Positions 27,716-39,045 of a stretch of 64,000 bases of DNA are shown piece after piece (position 1 is the stretch's first letter; each line of letters opens with the position of its first letter). The position numbers and the translations under genes were made by a program. Origin of the DNA: Nymphaea colorata (taxonomy: Eukaryota > Streptophyta > Magnoliopsida > Nymphaeales > Nymphaeaceae); contig NC_045149.1 in NCBI RefSeq assembly GCF_008831285.2, positions 8,706,417-8,770,416 of the forward strand. Direction: 5' to 3'. The notes under the pieces were generated by a model. It was not told the origin of the DNA. It did not search any database and saw nothing but the letters and a program-made list of their open reading frames with translations.

Positions 27716-28449
27716 CTGAAAAGTTCAAACATCTCTCAAAGGACTGGGGCAAGCTGGTATGTGTTCGCGCCCCCTTTTGTAGGTAACAGTGAGGTGGCAT
27801 TTGATGGCCACAGGCTAAAATCTATGAACAAACATCCATGCATGAAAATCCTTTCGACAAAAAAATCCACATTAAAATTCGCTATTTATCTGATGAGCAC
27901 AGACAAAAATGTGTGAACAGTAGTCCACGGTTTGATAATCACAAACAAAAATCTGAGACAGAGAATATGACCTTCATAGGCCCTTGCTACATCATAACCT
28001 GTCATCTGAATCAAAAACATGAAGCTTCACCATTTCCAGATTACAAATAAATGTAATGAAGCAGGAAAACAAGAAAGAAAGATCACCGATTGATATCACC
28101 AAGCAACAAAATAAAAAAGGGGAACACTAAAAAAATGCTTATTAAACAAAAACAGACACGAAAAATTGGTGGCATTTCCTTATAAGCATTCACACAAACG
28201 GATGATGCAATTTCTGCAATCTCCTCAACCTCAACCTTGAGCACGACACTAAAACAGAGATTGAATAAGCCCTTTCTAGGTTAGAAAGAAATGGACGGCA
28301 CATGGGAGGTTCATGCATCAAACCTGCAGAAGCAAACGGGAGGCTTGGAAGATCGTGGCCAGATAAGAAACCACCCGGAAACTCTCCCACCACCACTAAT
28401 CTCTTGCTCTACAAACCCCAGTAAACCAGAAACTCAGAGGCGAGAATCT
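27716..28449. other. Intergenic, no gene recognised
   Basis: No coding or repeat structure that I can name. Confidence 0.45.
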
Positions 28450-28541
28450 GATGAAGAAGAATGCCTCAGAGAGAATGCAATCATCGGAGGCCTCATACCA
28501 TTTGCACATTAGAAGGGGACACAAATGTGCATGCATGCAAA

Positions 28542-28573
<32 letters not shown>

Positions 28574-29040
28574 ACCGTGGTGGGGCAGTGATGGTGATGA
28601 ACCGCTAACAGTGATGCGGGAGACAAATAGAGAGGGGCAAGCAGAGAGGCATGGCAAAAAGGGAGGAAGGCAGTGGAAAGGGATGGCCAGCAGATGGAGG
28701 AGGGCAGTGGAGGGGCGAGCAGAGAATTTAGGAGGTGGAGCAGCAACAGGTGGAGGGGTGAGCAGAACGAGATGGCACAAGCAGGTGGAGGGGCAGCAGA
28801 GATGGAGAGAACAAGCAGAGATAGGGAGGAACAGAGACGACAAAAAGAAGAGAATGAGAGTAAGCACGAAAGAGAGGGAAAGAAAGAAAGGGACGCTACC
28901 TTGCGAGAATGAGAGCCGGATTGCGCAGCTGGAGTTGCTGCCACAGAGGGGGGGGGGGGGAGAGAAGGGGTGGCTGCTGCGGTGGAGAGAAGGCAGCTGC
29001 GATGGAAAGGAGGCAAGAGAGAGAGCAAGAGTTATCAAAA
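28450..29040. repeat. Purine-rich, low-complexity tract
   Basis: The plus strand is almost all purine (GAGAGA, GGAGG, GGCAAG words, and a G-run at 28950-28961). This keeps frames open on both strands for up to about 200 codons, but composition is biased and no domain appears. It could be the CT-rich leader of a minus-strand transcript, by analogy with 24628-24930. Confidence 0.5.
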
Positions 29041-29332
29041 ATTGAAGCTCTAACAGGCATATTTTTTTGTCCGTTGATAAAAGTCAGACCTCAACAGGTC
29101 GACATATTTCCAGAGATAAACATGTACATTGTCACCATCGAGAGTGCTGATTTCTTTACCGCATGTGATGGAACGTGGATGAAAATGGAAAACAAGGGAC
29201 ACAGATCCCTCCTCCAAAGTAAAATCCATGCCCATTAAATGTCCCCTAATTCCTAAAAGACAAGAACAGAAAATGAGAGATGAGGGTCTATTGACGAAAA
29301 GAACTGAAAGAGATAGCATAGAGTGTCTGAAC

Positions 29333-32300
29333 CAATGTTATCCGTATCGTACGATACGAACGTATATCATACGATACGTATCGTACGATACGAACGTATA
29401 TCATACGATACGTATCGTATAGGTTAAGAAAACCTATACAATACACTGTTTAAATACGATACGCATACGTATGATACGTATCGTGCGATACGGGGATGAA
29501 ATTAAAAAAGGGACCGAGGGCCCCTTTTTTTGCGTCTTATTTTGAAACGGACGCTCCTCTCTCTCTATTTCTTGTTTCTCAACGCTGCTAGAGACGTGGG
29601 AGGGAGAGATTTTCTCCATTGCATCAAGATTTGCCGGTGAAGAAGCTTTTTTTCTCGTTGTGGGGAGTCTTGGGACGGTGGGAAGCTTGGAGAAAGAGGG
29701 TTTTTTGGTTTTTAACACCAAGAAGGTAAGAAATAACTCATTTTTGCCGTTAAATCGTTCATTTGTCTTATTTCCTACATTTATTTGTATGTTTTTACTT
29801 GTTTTTTAAGATATAATGTCAGATCCTGCATGGCAGTGGTGTACAAGGGTGAATCCCAAAGATAGATTAAGAGTTAAGTGAAATTATTGTAAGCAAATCA
29901 TATCAGGAGGGATCTCTCGCTTTAAACACCATATAACTGGTACACACAGCGATGTGGCTCAATGCAATGGCTCCCAAGAGAACCCATTGCCAGTGTATGT
30001 AAAGCACCAGTGTTAGGAGCTTCTTAATGCAGTGAAAGCAAATAGGATTGAAAAGGAAATGGAAGATGCAGAGGAAGGATATGGGGACCCACATGAAGAG
30101 GAAAAAAGTGAAGGTGAAGATGTTCAACTTGAAGAAGAAGATGTTGGTGTCAGTTTGGGAACAGCTAAAGGGAAAGGCATCATGCGTGGAGGTGGTTCTT
30201 CTGCAACTGCAACCAGAAAAAGAAGAGGTGCAAATATAAGTTCAGTTTCACGAGGACGTGGCAGGAGTCATAGTGGTCGTACTGGTGGTGGTAGAGTACC
30301 TATTATGAGGTCGAGCAATACGACTGGTTCGATCAAGAATTTTTTTTCCCAATTATACTGCAGTTGGTGCTCAGCCTGAGATTTGTATAGCCATGCAAGC
30401 AAAGGATATTATTGAAGCAGCAGATGAAACCATAGGAAGGTGGTTCTATGATGCATCCATTCCCTTCAATGCAACAAACTCTTATCATTATCAGCCTATA
30501 GCAGATGCGATTGCTAGTGTAGGGCGAGGGTATAAAATGCCCTCTTTTCATAAATTGCGAAGTAAAATTCTCAACAATATAGTTAGAGATGTGAAGACAT
30601 ATTGTGATGAACTAAAATTGAGCTAAAAAGCTACAGGATGCAGTGGAATGGCAGATGGGTGGACAAACATAAAAAACAGAACATTGGTAAACTTCCTTGT
30701 ATATTGCCCTCTTGGTACTATGTTCTTAAAATCTGTTGATTTGTCTAATACTCCTAAGACTGCTCATATGTTTTTTGGGATTTTTGATAAAGTTATAGAA
30801 GAAGTTGAGCCTAAAAATGTCGTACAATTTATCACTGATAATGCAGCAAATTATAAAGCTGCAGGTGAAATGTTAGCAGCACGATATGGGACATTTTATT
30901 GGAGTCCATGTGCTGCTCATTGTGTAAATCTTATGCTTCAGGATCTTGGTGAAAGAGATGATATGAAGTTGACAGTTCATAGATGCCAAGAAATCACGAA
31001 GTTTATTTACAATCATGCTTATGTCTTGAATTTGATGAGGAAATTCACAAAAGGGGCTGAATTGATTCGACCTGCAAAAAAACACGGTTTGCTACAAATG
31101 TTTTGACTGTGCAGGGTATATAGTCAAGCAAAGAACTTCTCTCAGACAGATGTTTTCAAGTGATGATTGAACTGCATATCCACATGCCTATAAAAGAAAG
31201 ACTACGACAGTTGTGGATACCATCTTCGATGCTGACTTTTGGGAATCATGTGTGCACTTATTGAAGATTTGTGTACCTCTAGTGAAAGTCCTCAGATTAG
31301 TTGATAGTGAAGATAGACCTTCTATTGGATATTTATACGAGTCTATGGACAGAGCCAAGTAGACCATTAGAGATAATATGAAGGGGAAAGAGAAGTTGTA
31401 CATACCTATATGGAAGATTATAGATGAAATGTGGTCTGGACAACTTCATCGCCCACTTCATGCAGCAGCCTATTACCTAAATCCTACTATTAGATATCTT
31501 CTCACTTTTAAGAAGGACAGAGAGGTCGAGTATGGCATGTTGGATTGTATTGATGTATTAGTAAGTGATAGTAAAGAACAAGACGCTATCCGTCGATCAA
31601 CAAATATGATACGGCTTCTGGTACCATGGCGAGAGACACAGCAGTTCGATGCAGGACAACTATGCGTCCAAGTATTGGAAAGAGACTTTATACTTTTTTG
31701 TTGTTGTTTAGCTTTTATTCTACCTTCTCACATATTTATTCTGACAACATTTTTACTTTCCATTTGTTATTAGATTTGTGGTGGGAAAGGTTTGGGCCTG
31801 ATTGCCCAGAATTAAGGAAGCTTGCAATTAGAATCCTCAGCCATGTAGTGCAACTGGATGTGAAAGAAATTGGAATGTATTTCAACACATCCACAGTAAG
31901 AAGAGGAATAGGTTGGAACATAAAAGGTTGAATGACCTTGTTTACGTTCGTTATAATATGAAGTTGAGACAAAGGTAAACATTTGTTATACAAAATAGCA
32001 AATTTTAATATATATTTTAATTTCTAACAATTTGTTAAATTTTTCTCTTGTTAGGCAACTAGAAACAACATCTACGAGGAAGCATCACAATCAATATGAT
32101 CCTATCTTCATTGACCATTTTGATATATTATATTCTTGGGTTGAAGAAGAACCATCCGCAGTACTTGATGAGGACGATCTTGATTTTTTGAACGTTGAAG
32201 GAGCAGCAGAGATTATTGATGAAGGAGAGGCTAGGGGGAGAGCAATGGAATGTTGGTGACATTCCATTTGCAACAGAGAGGATAGAAGAAGCAGTTAATG

Positions 32301-32740
32301 AAGAAAATGAAGATGATGATGAACAATGAAGATGATGATGCACACGACGATTGACGATGCTTTTTGTTTTGAGTTTTGAAAACTATGTCAATATGTTTTG
32401 AGTTTTGACTTCTGAACTTATGAATTGTGATGTAATCGAATACTCTTAGGTTGCTTAGTATGTTATTTTGTTTTTTGAATGTTTGATTTCTTATTTTGGA
32501 ATGTCTTGTTCATATGCATACTTCATAGTTCATACTTCATATACATGAATGATGAATGTTCCTTTAAATACATTTTTCTTGAATTTTTCTGATTTTTACT
32601 AGTTTTTTCGGATTTTTTTAGAATTTTCTGATTTTTTATAAATTTTTAATATTTTTTACAAATTAAAAAATTAATTTTTACGATCCGGCGTATAGGTCAG
32701 CCCGACCGATACACGATTGGATATGGCAATGATAATATTG
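29333..32740 (+). mobile_element. Full-length decayed hAT transposon, TSD GTCTGAAC
   Basis: The 3408-bp element is flanked by an exact 8-bp direct repeat GTCTGAAC (29325-29332 and 32741-32748). Its ends are inverted: CAATGTTATC on the left and GATAATATTG on the right (one mismatch). The left subterminal region has two tandem 34-bp units (29343-29410) made of palindromic CGATACGTATCG words, likely transposase-binding repeats; the right end has only single CGATAC-like words. Inside is a damaged transposase gene (29816-32330). Confidence 0.92.
29816..32330 (+). pseudogene. hAT transposase pseudogene (BED, DUF659, hATC)
   Basis: Domains in order: BED zinc finger (about 29816-29960, Cys/Cys then His/His); acidic and Arg/Gly-rich linker (30032-30330); the DUF659-type core with MADGWTN, FITDNAANYKAAGEML and SPCAAHCVNLML (30640-31060); and hATC dimerisation region (WWERFGPDCPELRKLA at about 31779, then a basic RLNDLVYVRY block at about 31928), continuing after a small intron at 32055-32260. 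Damage: TGA at 29879-29881, TAG at 30014-30016, a frameshift in the T-run near 30341-30348, a stop near 30624, frame breaks near 31085 and 31855, and other lesions. It cannot encode an active transposase. Confidence 0.9.
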
Positions 32741-32748
32741 GTCTGAAC

Positions 32749-34405
32749 TGCTAGATATCGGTACAACTTCTGAAAGTTCTGCCTTCATGCTGTGTATGTC
32801 TGTGTATTAGCAGGAGAACTTGCTATCATCTAAAGTTGGATCCCGGAGGCAGTAGATCCATATAGCCAGCAATGAATTAGTAAAGGATACAACAGACAAT
32901 TGATACTCAAAGAATGACTTCGAAATAGGAAGAACACAAGGTACTTTCCTGACATCTAGACCGTTCATATGTTAACTTGAAATACAGATTTCAAAACTTG
33001 GGCACTGTTGATAATGGTATGACTAAGCATACACAAGATCTCTTACTTTTTCCAAAGGAACGAATTCCTACTTTATTTCCTTTGGAAACAAATGTGCAAC
33101 TTTTCATCACCAAAATCTAAGACCAAATGAGAAAATACTAATCTTGTTTTAGTGCTATATAGAGAAGTATGACAAATCAATTTCGAGAAAAGAAAATCAC
33201 ATCCATCCTGGTTTCTATTAAACAGCATATTTTGAGTGTACCACATTATTCTAGCACACCTGTACATATTCCTTGTAATTACACCAGATGGACAACATAC
33301 AAGTGTTTATTTAAACCCAAAGCAGATAGCACGCATACCAAGAGAATACTGCAAGCAAACCAATCATACCAACTTCAATAAGCCATCAAATTAAAATAAT
33401 CCTGCAGTGTACCTCTACCTAGAAGTACATTCATCTTTGTAACAAAGGAAAAAGAGGAACCAACACAAACTAGAAAAAGAGAAAAGGACGTGAGATCAGA
33501 CTGGCTTCTCATTAAAACATGCTGAATTAAAGATGTTATAAACGGACCAATAGATGCATCCTCAATAATACAGGTCGTGAATGAGCTCAATGGCAGAACT
33601 GCTCAATAACCGACACTACGAACATGTTCAATTACATGTTAAACCTGCTCAGTAGCAGATACAAACTTACTTAAAATAAATGTTGCAAGAATCAAATTAA
33701 AAAGACGTTATAAACCTACTCAGAAACAAGCCTCGTGTAATACCTTTGCTCATAAACCTGCCATTATAAATAAAACCTCCTCCCACAAACCTGCATTACA
33801 TCTTCATTTCCAACAGCATCGCAATCCCCAAACACCAGAAGTCACAACCTCAAATGAATAAACTTGTTTGTGAACATATAGCAAAAACAAAGCCACTTTT
33901 AGTGCAACTGTATCAAAATCAACATGTTAACCAAAAAGAGAAAAAGAAAGAAAACAGATCAGGTTGCTTGGATACTGTGTCCATTCTTCAAGCACAGACC
34001 CAATGGAAGTGTGTAGCTACAAGATCTTGACCAAAAACACAAAATGAAGTACATGGCCAAATGACCATAGACACATTCATTGCTGTTCCTCACAAGCATG
34101 TCTTTATGGTGTTGTAGAACCAACTTCTCCAGGTTCAGATCCTCTTTCAAATGTGCCTGAATTGCTTCAGTCCTAGTGTAGAACTTGTAGACAACAGCAT
34201 TATATCTGGAGACTCAAAGTTGAGGGTGCTGTAAGCTAGCAAAAAGCCTCTTTTTCTAACTTCAAATACAATGTAATACTTCTAACGAGGCATCATCTTC
34301 TACATCCTATGAAAAAAAATTGATTATATTAGAACATAGTAAAATACTTGAACAAGGAATCATTGTGTACAGCAAATATTAATGCAAGTATCAAGATAAT
34401 GAAGT
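32749..34405. other. Intergenic, no gene recognised
   Basis: AT-rich, short frames only. Its right part may belong to the Harbinger element whose transposase starts at 35839, but I found no TIR or target duplication. Confidence 0.4.
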
Positions 34406-35839
34406 CTACTTACTGTTGTTAAAATCTTCAAACATTTGAGCTGCTATGGTTGCTCTCAGTGAATCATTGCTTCCACGTTTAACTACTTGTACTTTAAACT
34501 CATGTTCATTGTCTATCTCTGAGCTAGTATCAACATCATATGATGCACCATCTTCAACATCAAATTGTGTTGCATTTGGATTGTGATCAAGTATAAAATT
34601 GTGCAACACACATGTTGCTAACACAATTTGAACTTGTGTGGAGAAAGGATACTCTACTTGGCTTTTCAATATAGGAAATCGACTTCTAAGCAATCCAAAT
34701 ACACGTTCTACAGTTGCCCTTAAAGAGAAATGTCGATTATTAAATAGCTCTTCTGCAGTTGTAATTGGTTGAGAGCCTGATGCATTCAATTCTGACATAT
34801 GATATTGATGCCCACAATATGGAGTTATCAATCCAACAATACTTGGATAATCTCCATCAGCAAGATAATATTTTCCTGCAGAATATATATTATTAATAAG
34901 ATAATATCAGTTCTATATTACATTAGTTACACCAAATAAACAAAAGTACTTTCAAACTCAATTTATACCTTCAGGAATTTGAAGTGGATCAACGTTGTCA
35001 TCAAGTGCACTATATAATACTCTTGAATCCTCAGCACTACCCTCCCAACCAGCCATTACATAATGGAAACGCATATCAAATCCAACTACAGCCATGACAT
35101 TTTGAGAAAGAACGCCCTTTCGGTTTCGAAACCGTCCATGTGTTGATGTAGGCACCCACACAGGAACATGAGTGCTATCAATGACTCCTAAACAATCCTA
35201 TTACATATTCAACCATTTGCATGATTGTAAGACAGAAATTTTTTTTATTTTGATAACCTATAAACAAATAAAAAAATACAATGTTACCTTGAAATATGGA
35301 TAAAAACGAGGATCGTTTTGAATCTTAGCTGGTGTATCATTGTTTAGCCGACAAATATAATCTTTTCCAAGATGACAAATTGTACGTAATACGACATTAA
35401 AATACTTGCTGATGGTCTGACCTGAATGTTGAAATGTGTCTTGAGAAGCTCGATTCCGCTTATTATGTCCCACCGAGTAAAGAAATATGGCAACTTGTTC
35501 TTCCACAGATATGTCACGAGCATCATGCAATAGATTCCTATTTTTAAGTGCATTGCACAGAGCAACGTATATGTCTTTGTCCATACGTAATAAATTCAAA
35601 CAGTTTTTTGGAGGACCATGGATTACATTGTAAACAAACTTTTCACCAGCATTTTTGTATGGATGAGCAATGCTCCTATGTGGATGAACAATGCTTTTTT
35701 GTGGACGAATAACGTTTTTATTGGGACGAACAGCACTTTTCTGTGGATGAACAATCTTGTCACGCACTAATTTTTTTCGCAAGAGTAAAGTGAGCAACAT
35801 CAATGATACTTGTAACACAACTTCCTCCTCTGGTGTCAT
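34406..35839 (-). CDS. PIF/Harbinger transposase (HARBI1/ALP1-like nuclease), intact
   Basis: Three exons, 35839-35288, 35197-34969 and 34875-34406, joined by GT-AG introns with matching phases to a 416-residue protein with no stop. The DDE_Tnp_4 nuclease shows its first Asp in GVIDSTHVPVW at the start of exon 2, the second Asp in SAEDSRVL, and the Glu in TVERVFGLLRSRFPIL. The KYYLADGDYP and LHNFIL blocks are also typical. The N-terminal third has a degenerate run of short basic repeats (VHPQKS, VRPNK, VHPHRS). A strong acceptor, TTTTCAACCTGCAG, sits just before the start ATG, implying a 5' UTR intron. The last codons include a GTAAGT, so one more 3' exon is possible. The Myb/SANT companion ORF of autonomous Harbinger elements was not found. 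Confidence 0.88.
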
Positions 35840-38800
35840 GGCTACAAAACTGCAGGTTGAAAAATAAAATAATTACTGCAAAGTATGTTGCAAGAACTAA
35901 AATATTTTCATATTGTAACACAAAAATTAACATTTACATATATTAACAGACAAGAATAAGAATCAAGCATACAAGAACCAATACAATCAATAACATGAAT
36001 CAAACAAATTTCCATGGTCACATGACTCAAATGTCATATAAAACATCTTTTGTATAAGCTACTGTACAATTGTATATCATTACACCATATTTCAACAAAG
36101 TTTAAGAATCAGCACAAAGAGCATCTCACTTTGGTTATAGGCCAATGAATACGTAGGTCTTATATTCATCTTCCAACATATAAGGAGGTCCCATTTGAAG
36201 ATCAACATTAATCTAGCAAGCTTTTCATGCAATATTTATGACCCACTATGGACTTGGACTTGTATCAAAATTTAGAGTCTTCAAACTTGAAGCAATTCTG
36301 ATCAACATCTTTGTTTCTTATTGTGAAAAACCAATCTAATCCAATTGTTTTTGTTTCTCAAATTTTCCTGTACTTTCTGGGATTGTACTTGAAAGCTCTT
36401 GATTTGTTGGCATTTCTGTTTAGTTATCTGCATAGATATGAATGAGTACCCGTTGCCCCATGACATGAATGGCATAGATTGTGTGAAAGGTTTTTCGAAT
36501 GCTGATCTAATTATCATTTGTATATATACATGATTAAGAACACTTTTCCTTTTGCTTCTGACATTAGGCTAAGCAAATATATCCAGAAATTCTTTAAAAG
36601 TGTTTTCATCTTGTTGCATTCCTGTATTTCTTTCTATTAAAGTACAGCTGCATCATGAAAAGTTATATGCCTACTATAAGACAAAATAAGCCACATGTAG
36701 ACATGCAAAATACTTGTTTAGGATGAAGAATGTGGAGAAAACCATGTTTAGGATGAAGAATGTTGTAGCCCCATGACCAGATGGTTCTGGGAACAATTCT
36801 TGTAAGAAATACTGGCACGTGACTGGGGATGAGATGAAGGCAGCAGTAAAATGCACATTTATTTAACAATGTACTAAAAAGGGTTCTTTTTGTTCGAGAC
36901 AAGCGAGAGAAACTACGGGGCACTAAAAACACCTCTGCTCCCTGTTGCAAGGGTTGACCAGCTACACTATACCCCTCGAGGTAGAAAAAGTTCTTTTTGT
37001 GAGTGCTGCCCTTTTCTAAATCAGTTTTGTAGGCTTTTTTGGAGATTATAGTTTTTGTTACTTTTAATGTAAGAAAAAGGACTAGTTTATAAGTCTTTAG
37101 TATGGTGAGTCCACTCTTTCCTTTGTTTCCAGGCTTCAAGGCTGCTTCGAGACCTGCATAGTTTACAATACACCTTCTAATGCACAATTACTGATTTAAA
37201 GCATAAATAAGTAGCACGTACAAGAATCAAACTAAAGACATGTTACAAACCCACCAGCTAAGCTAAAAGACATACTTTTTTTTTTAAGAAACATTAGTTG
37301 CCATTCTTTTTCATATTATCACTAATTTACATTCTTGTCATTTTCTTATTATCAATTTTTAATATACCATTCAAAAGTAAAATATAATTTAGTGATATGA
37401 AAAAATATTAAAAGGTGCAGTAAACGTTTTTTTTTTCAAGTTAAAACTATCAACCAAAGTAGGCCTGCAAAATAAAAATCTCATGCTTTTTCCTTTTTTT
37501 CCCCTCCGAACTTTCGGATTTGGTATTACTGCTAGGAGTTGATTCAAAGCAGCCTGAACCATCACAGTCAAATCAAATTGTATTGTAGAGAAGTGTTATC
37601 CGAGGTAGTCTGCTGCCAGCGTTTGGCAGAACACGCCTTGCCGCAGGTATATAGCGTGCTGTGTTGCAATTTCTTTCTTTGCGTGTGAGGAAGAAGAAGG
37701 TTCTCTTCCAACTAAGCCTTAGCAGACTCCTTAGCAGCAATATAAGGCCTCATTCAACAAACTCACTCTCTCCACCAGTCCACCTATGGTACCTTTCTTC
37801 TTCTTCTTCTTTTCCCGTTTGTATTTTATTTTCCCTATGTTGTATTGGACATTCCACCTTCCGTCCTCTCTTTTACTTTTCATTTTCTAACTCTTCTCTG
37901 TTTATTCTTCTTCTTCTTATCCCCATTTTTCTTATTTCCTACCATGCATCCCTGTGGTTTCAGCGTGCTGGATAAGGAGAGTCTCGCTTTTCCTCAAGTG
38001 TTAGAGGGTTAGATTTTAATGGGTGTGAGTCCATGGTTTTGTAATCTCTTTTGAGGTCTTTCCATGATTTTTTTCTCTTTTCCATGAGTTCTTTTTTCAT
38101 GATTTTGCTGTTGTAACTGTATCTGATATATCCGAAAAGCAGCATTTCAAACTTTCTATGAGGGAAACCCAGACATGAAACCCTACTTAAGTGTCTAATA
38201 ATCGGTTTTTTGAAGATCACCATACCAACCCATTAGATCGATCAATCTGGATAATGTGTCAACTGCTTTGTTGAACATACCGAAATGGGCTTAAAATGTT
38301 GATCAGCTTTAAAGGAAGAATGTGCGTCTGTGTTAAACCCTCTTTGCAGTAGCGGATTGGTCCTTATAAATCTGCGATTATTTTGATTGATAAATACTAA
38401 CTATAGAGCTATGCGAAACTCAGAAAGGCAACTCTTACACCACCAGTTGTAGGAATACGAAGGCCTTGTGGTTGTTCAACAACACAAAAATACTCTAAGC
38501 CATGGCAAAACCTGTATACAGAACAGAATGGCCAATAAGAAAGATAAAGGCAACTAGGAAGGACATGAACATTTTGCCTTTGATTCTTTTTTCTTTCGTT
38601 TGTAAAATCCTTCTCACTCGGTCATTCTCATATGGAGTAAAGCCACCAAATTTTGCCTTATTATTTTCCATTCATTTGCCAAAGGGAAATTCACGCCAAG
38701 AACTCTGAATAATGCATCTAATGAGCAGCTAATAGTAGGCTCTTCGCTGAATTCAAGTTACATGCTAAAATTTGAATATGATAAATTGCAGTCATAACTT

Positions 38801-38937
38801 AAAAGACTGTTGTTTTCCAATCAAGTTCAACCTTTCCTTCTATATAATGACACAAAGGTGGGTACAAATATTAAATTCACCATGGGGCATTGAGGGGAGG
38901 AGTGTTGTTTTAAATACTAGGTTTCCAGGGTAGTGAC
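35840..38937. other. Intergenic, no gene recognised
   Basis: AT-rich. A short duplication, GTTTAGGATGAAGAATG, occurs twice near 36715-36765. The minus-strand frame 37187-36663 (174 codons) shows no domain I recognise and is probably chance or a worn repeat. CT-rich DNA at 37730-37930. Confidence 0.45.
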
Positions 38938-39045
38938 AAATCAGAGGTGGTATTGTTCTCAAGAGTAGGTCTGCATGGGAAATGAAAAATCAGGGATGGT
39001 ATTGTTCTGAAGAGTAGGTTTCGATGGGGGTAGCTTCTTCAAAGC
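38938..39045. repeat. 49-bp tandem duplication
   Basis: Copies start at 38938 and 38987, each AAATCAG then GGTATTGTTCT and AAGAGTAGGT. The next 100 bp also contain two related pieces (CTTCTTCAAAGCTTTAGA and CTTCTCCAAAGCATTAGA). Confidence 0.85.

Noticed and set aside
28396..29045. Overlapping open frames of 180-210 codons on both strands
   Set aside because: They arise from a purine-rich tract with very few stop codons. Composition is Ser/Leu/Pro or Glu/Arg/Gly biased with no domain or start context.
36663..37187. 174-codon minus-strand frame
   Set aside because: No recognisable motif and an irregular composition; contains a short duplicated segment, so most likely chance or a worn repeat.
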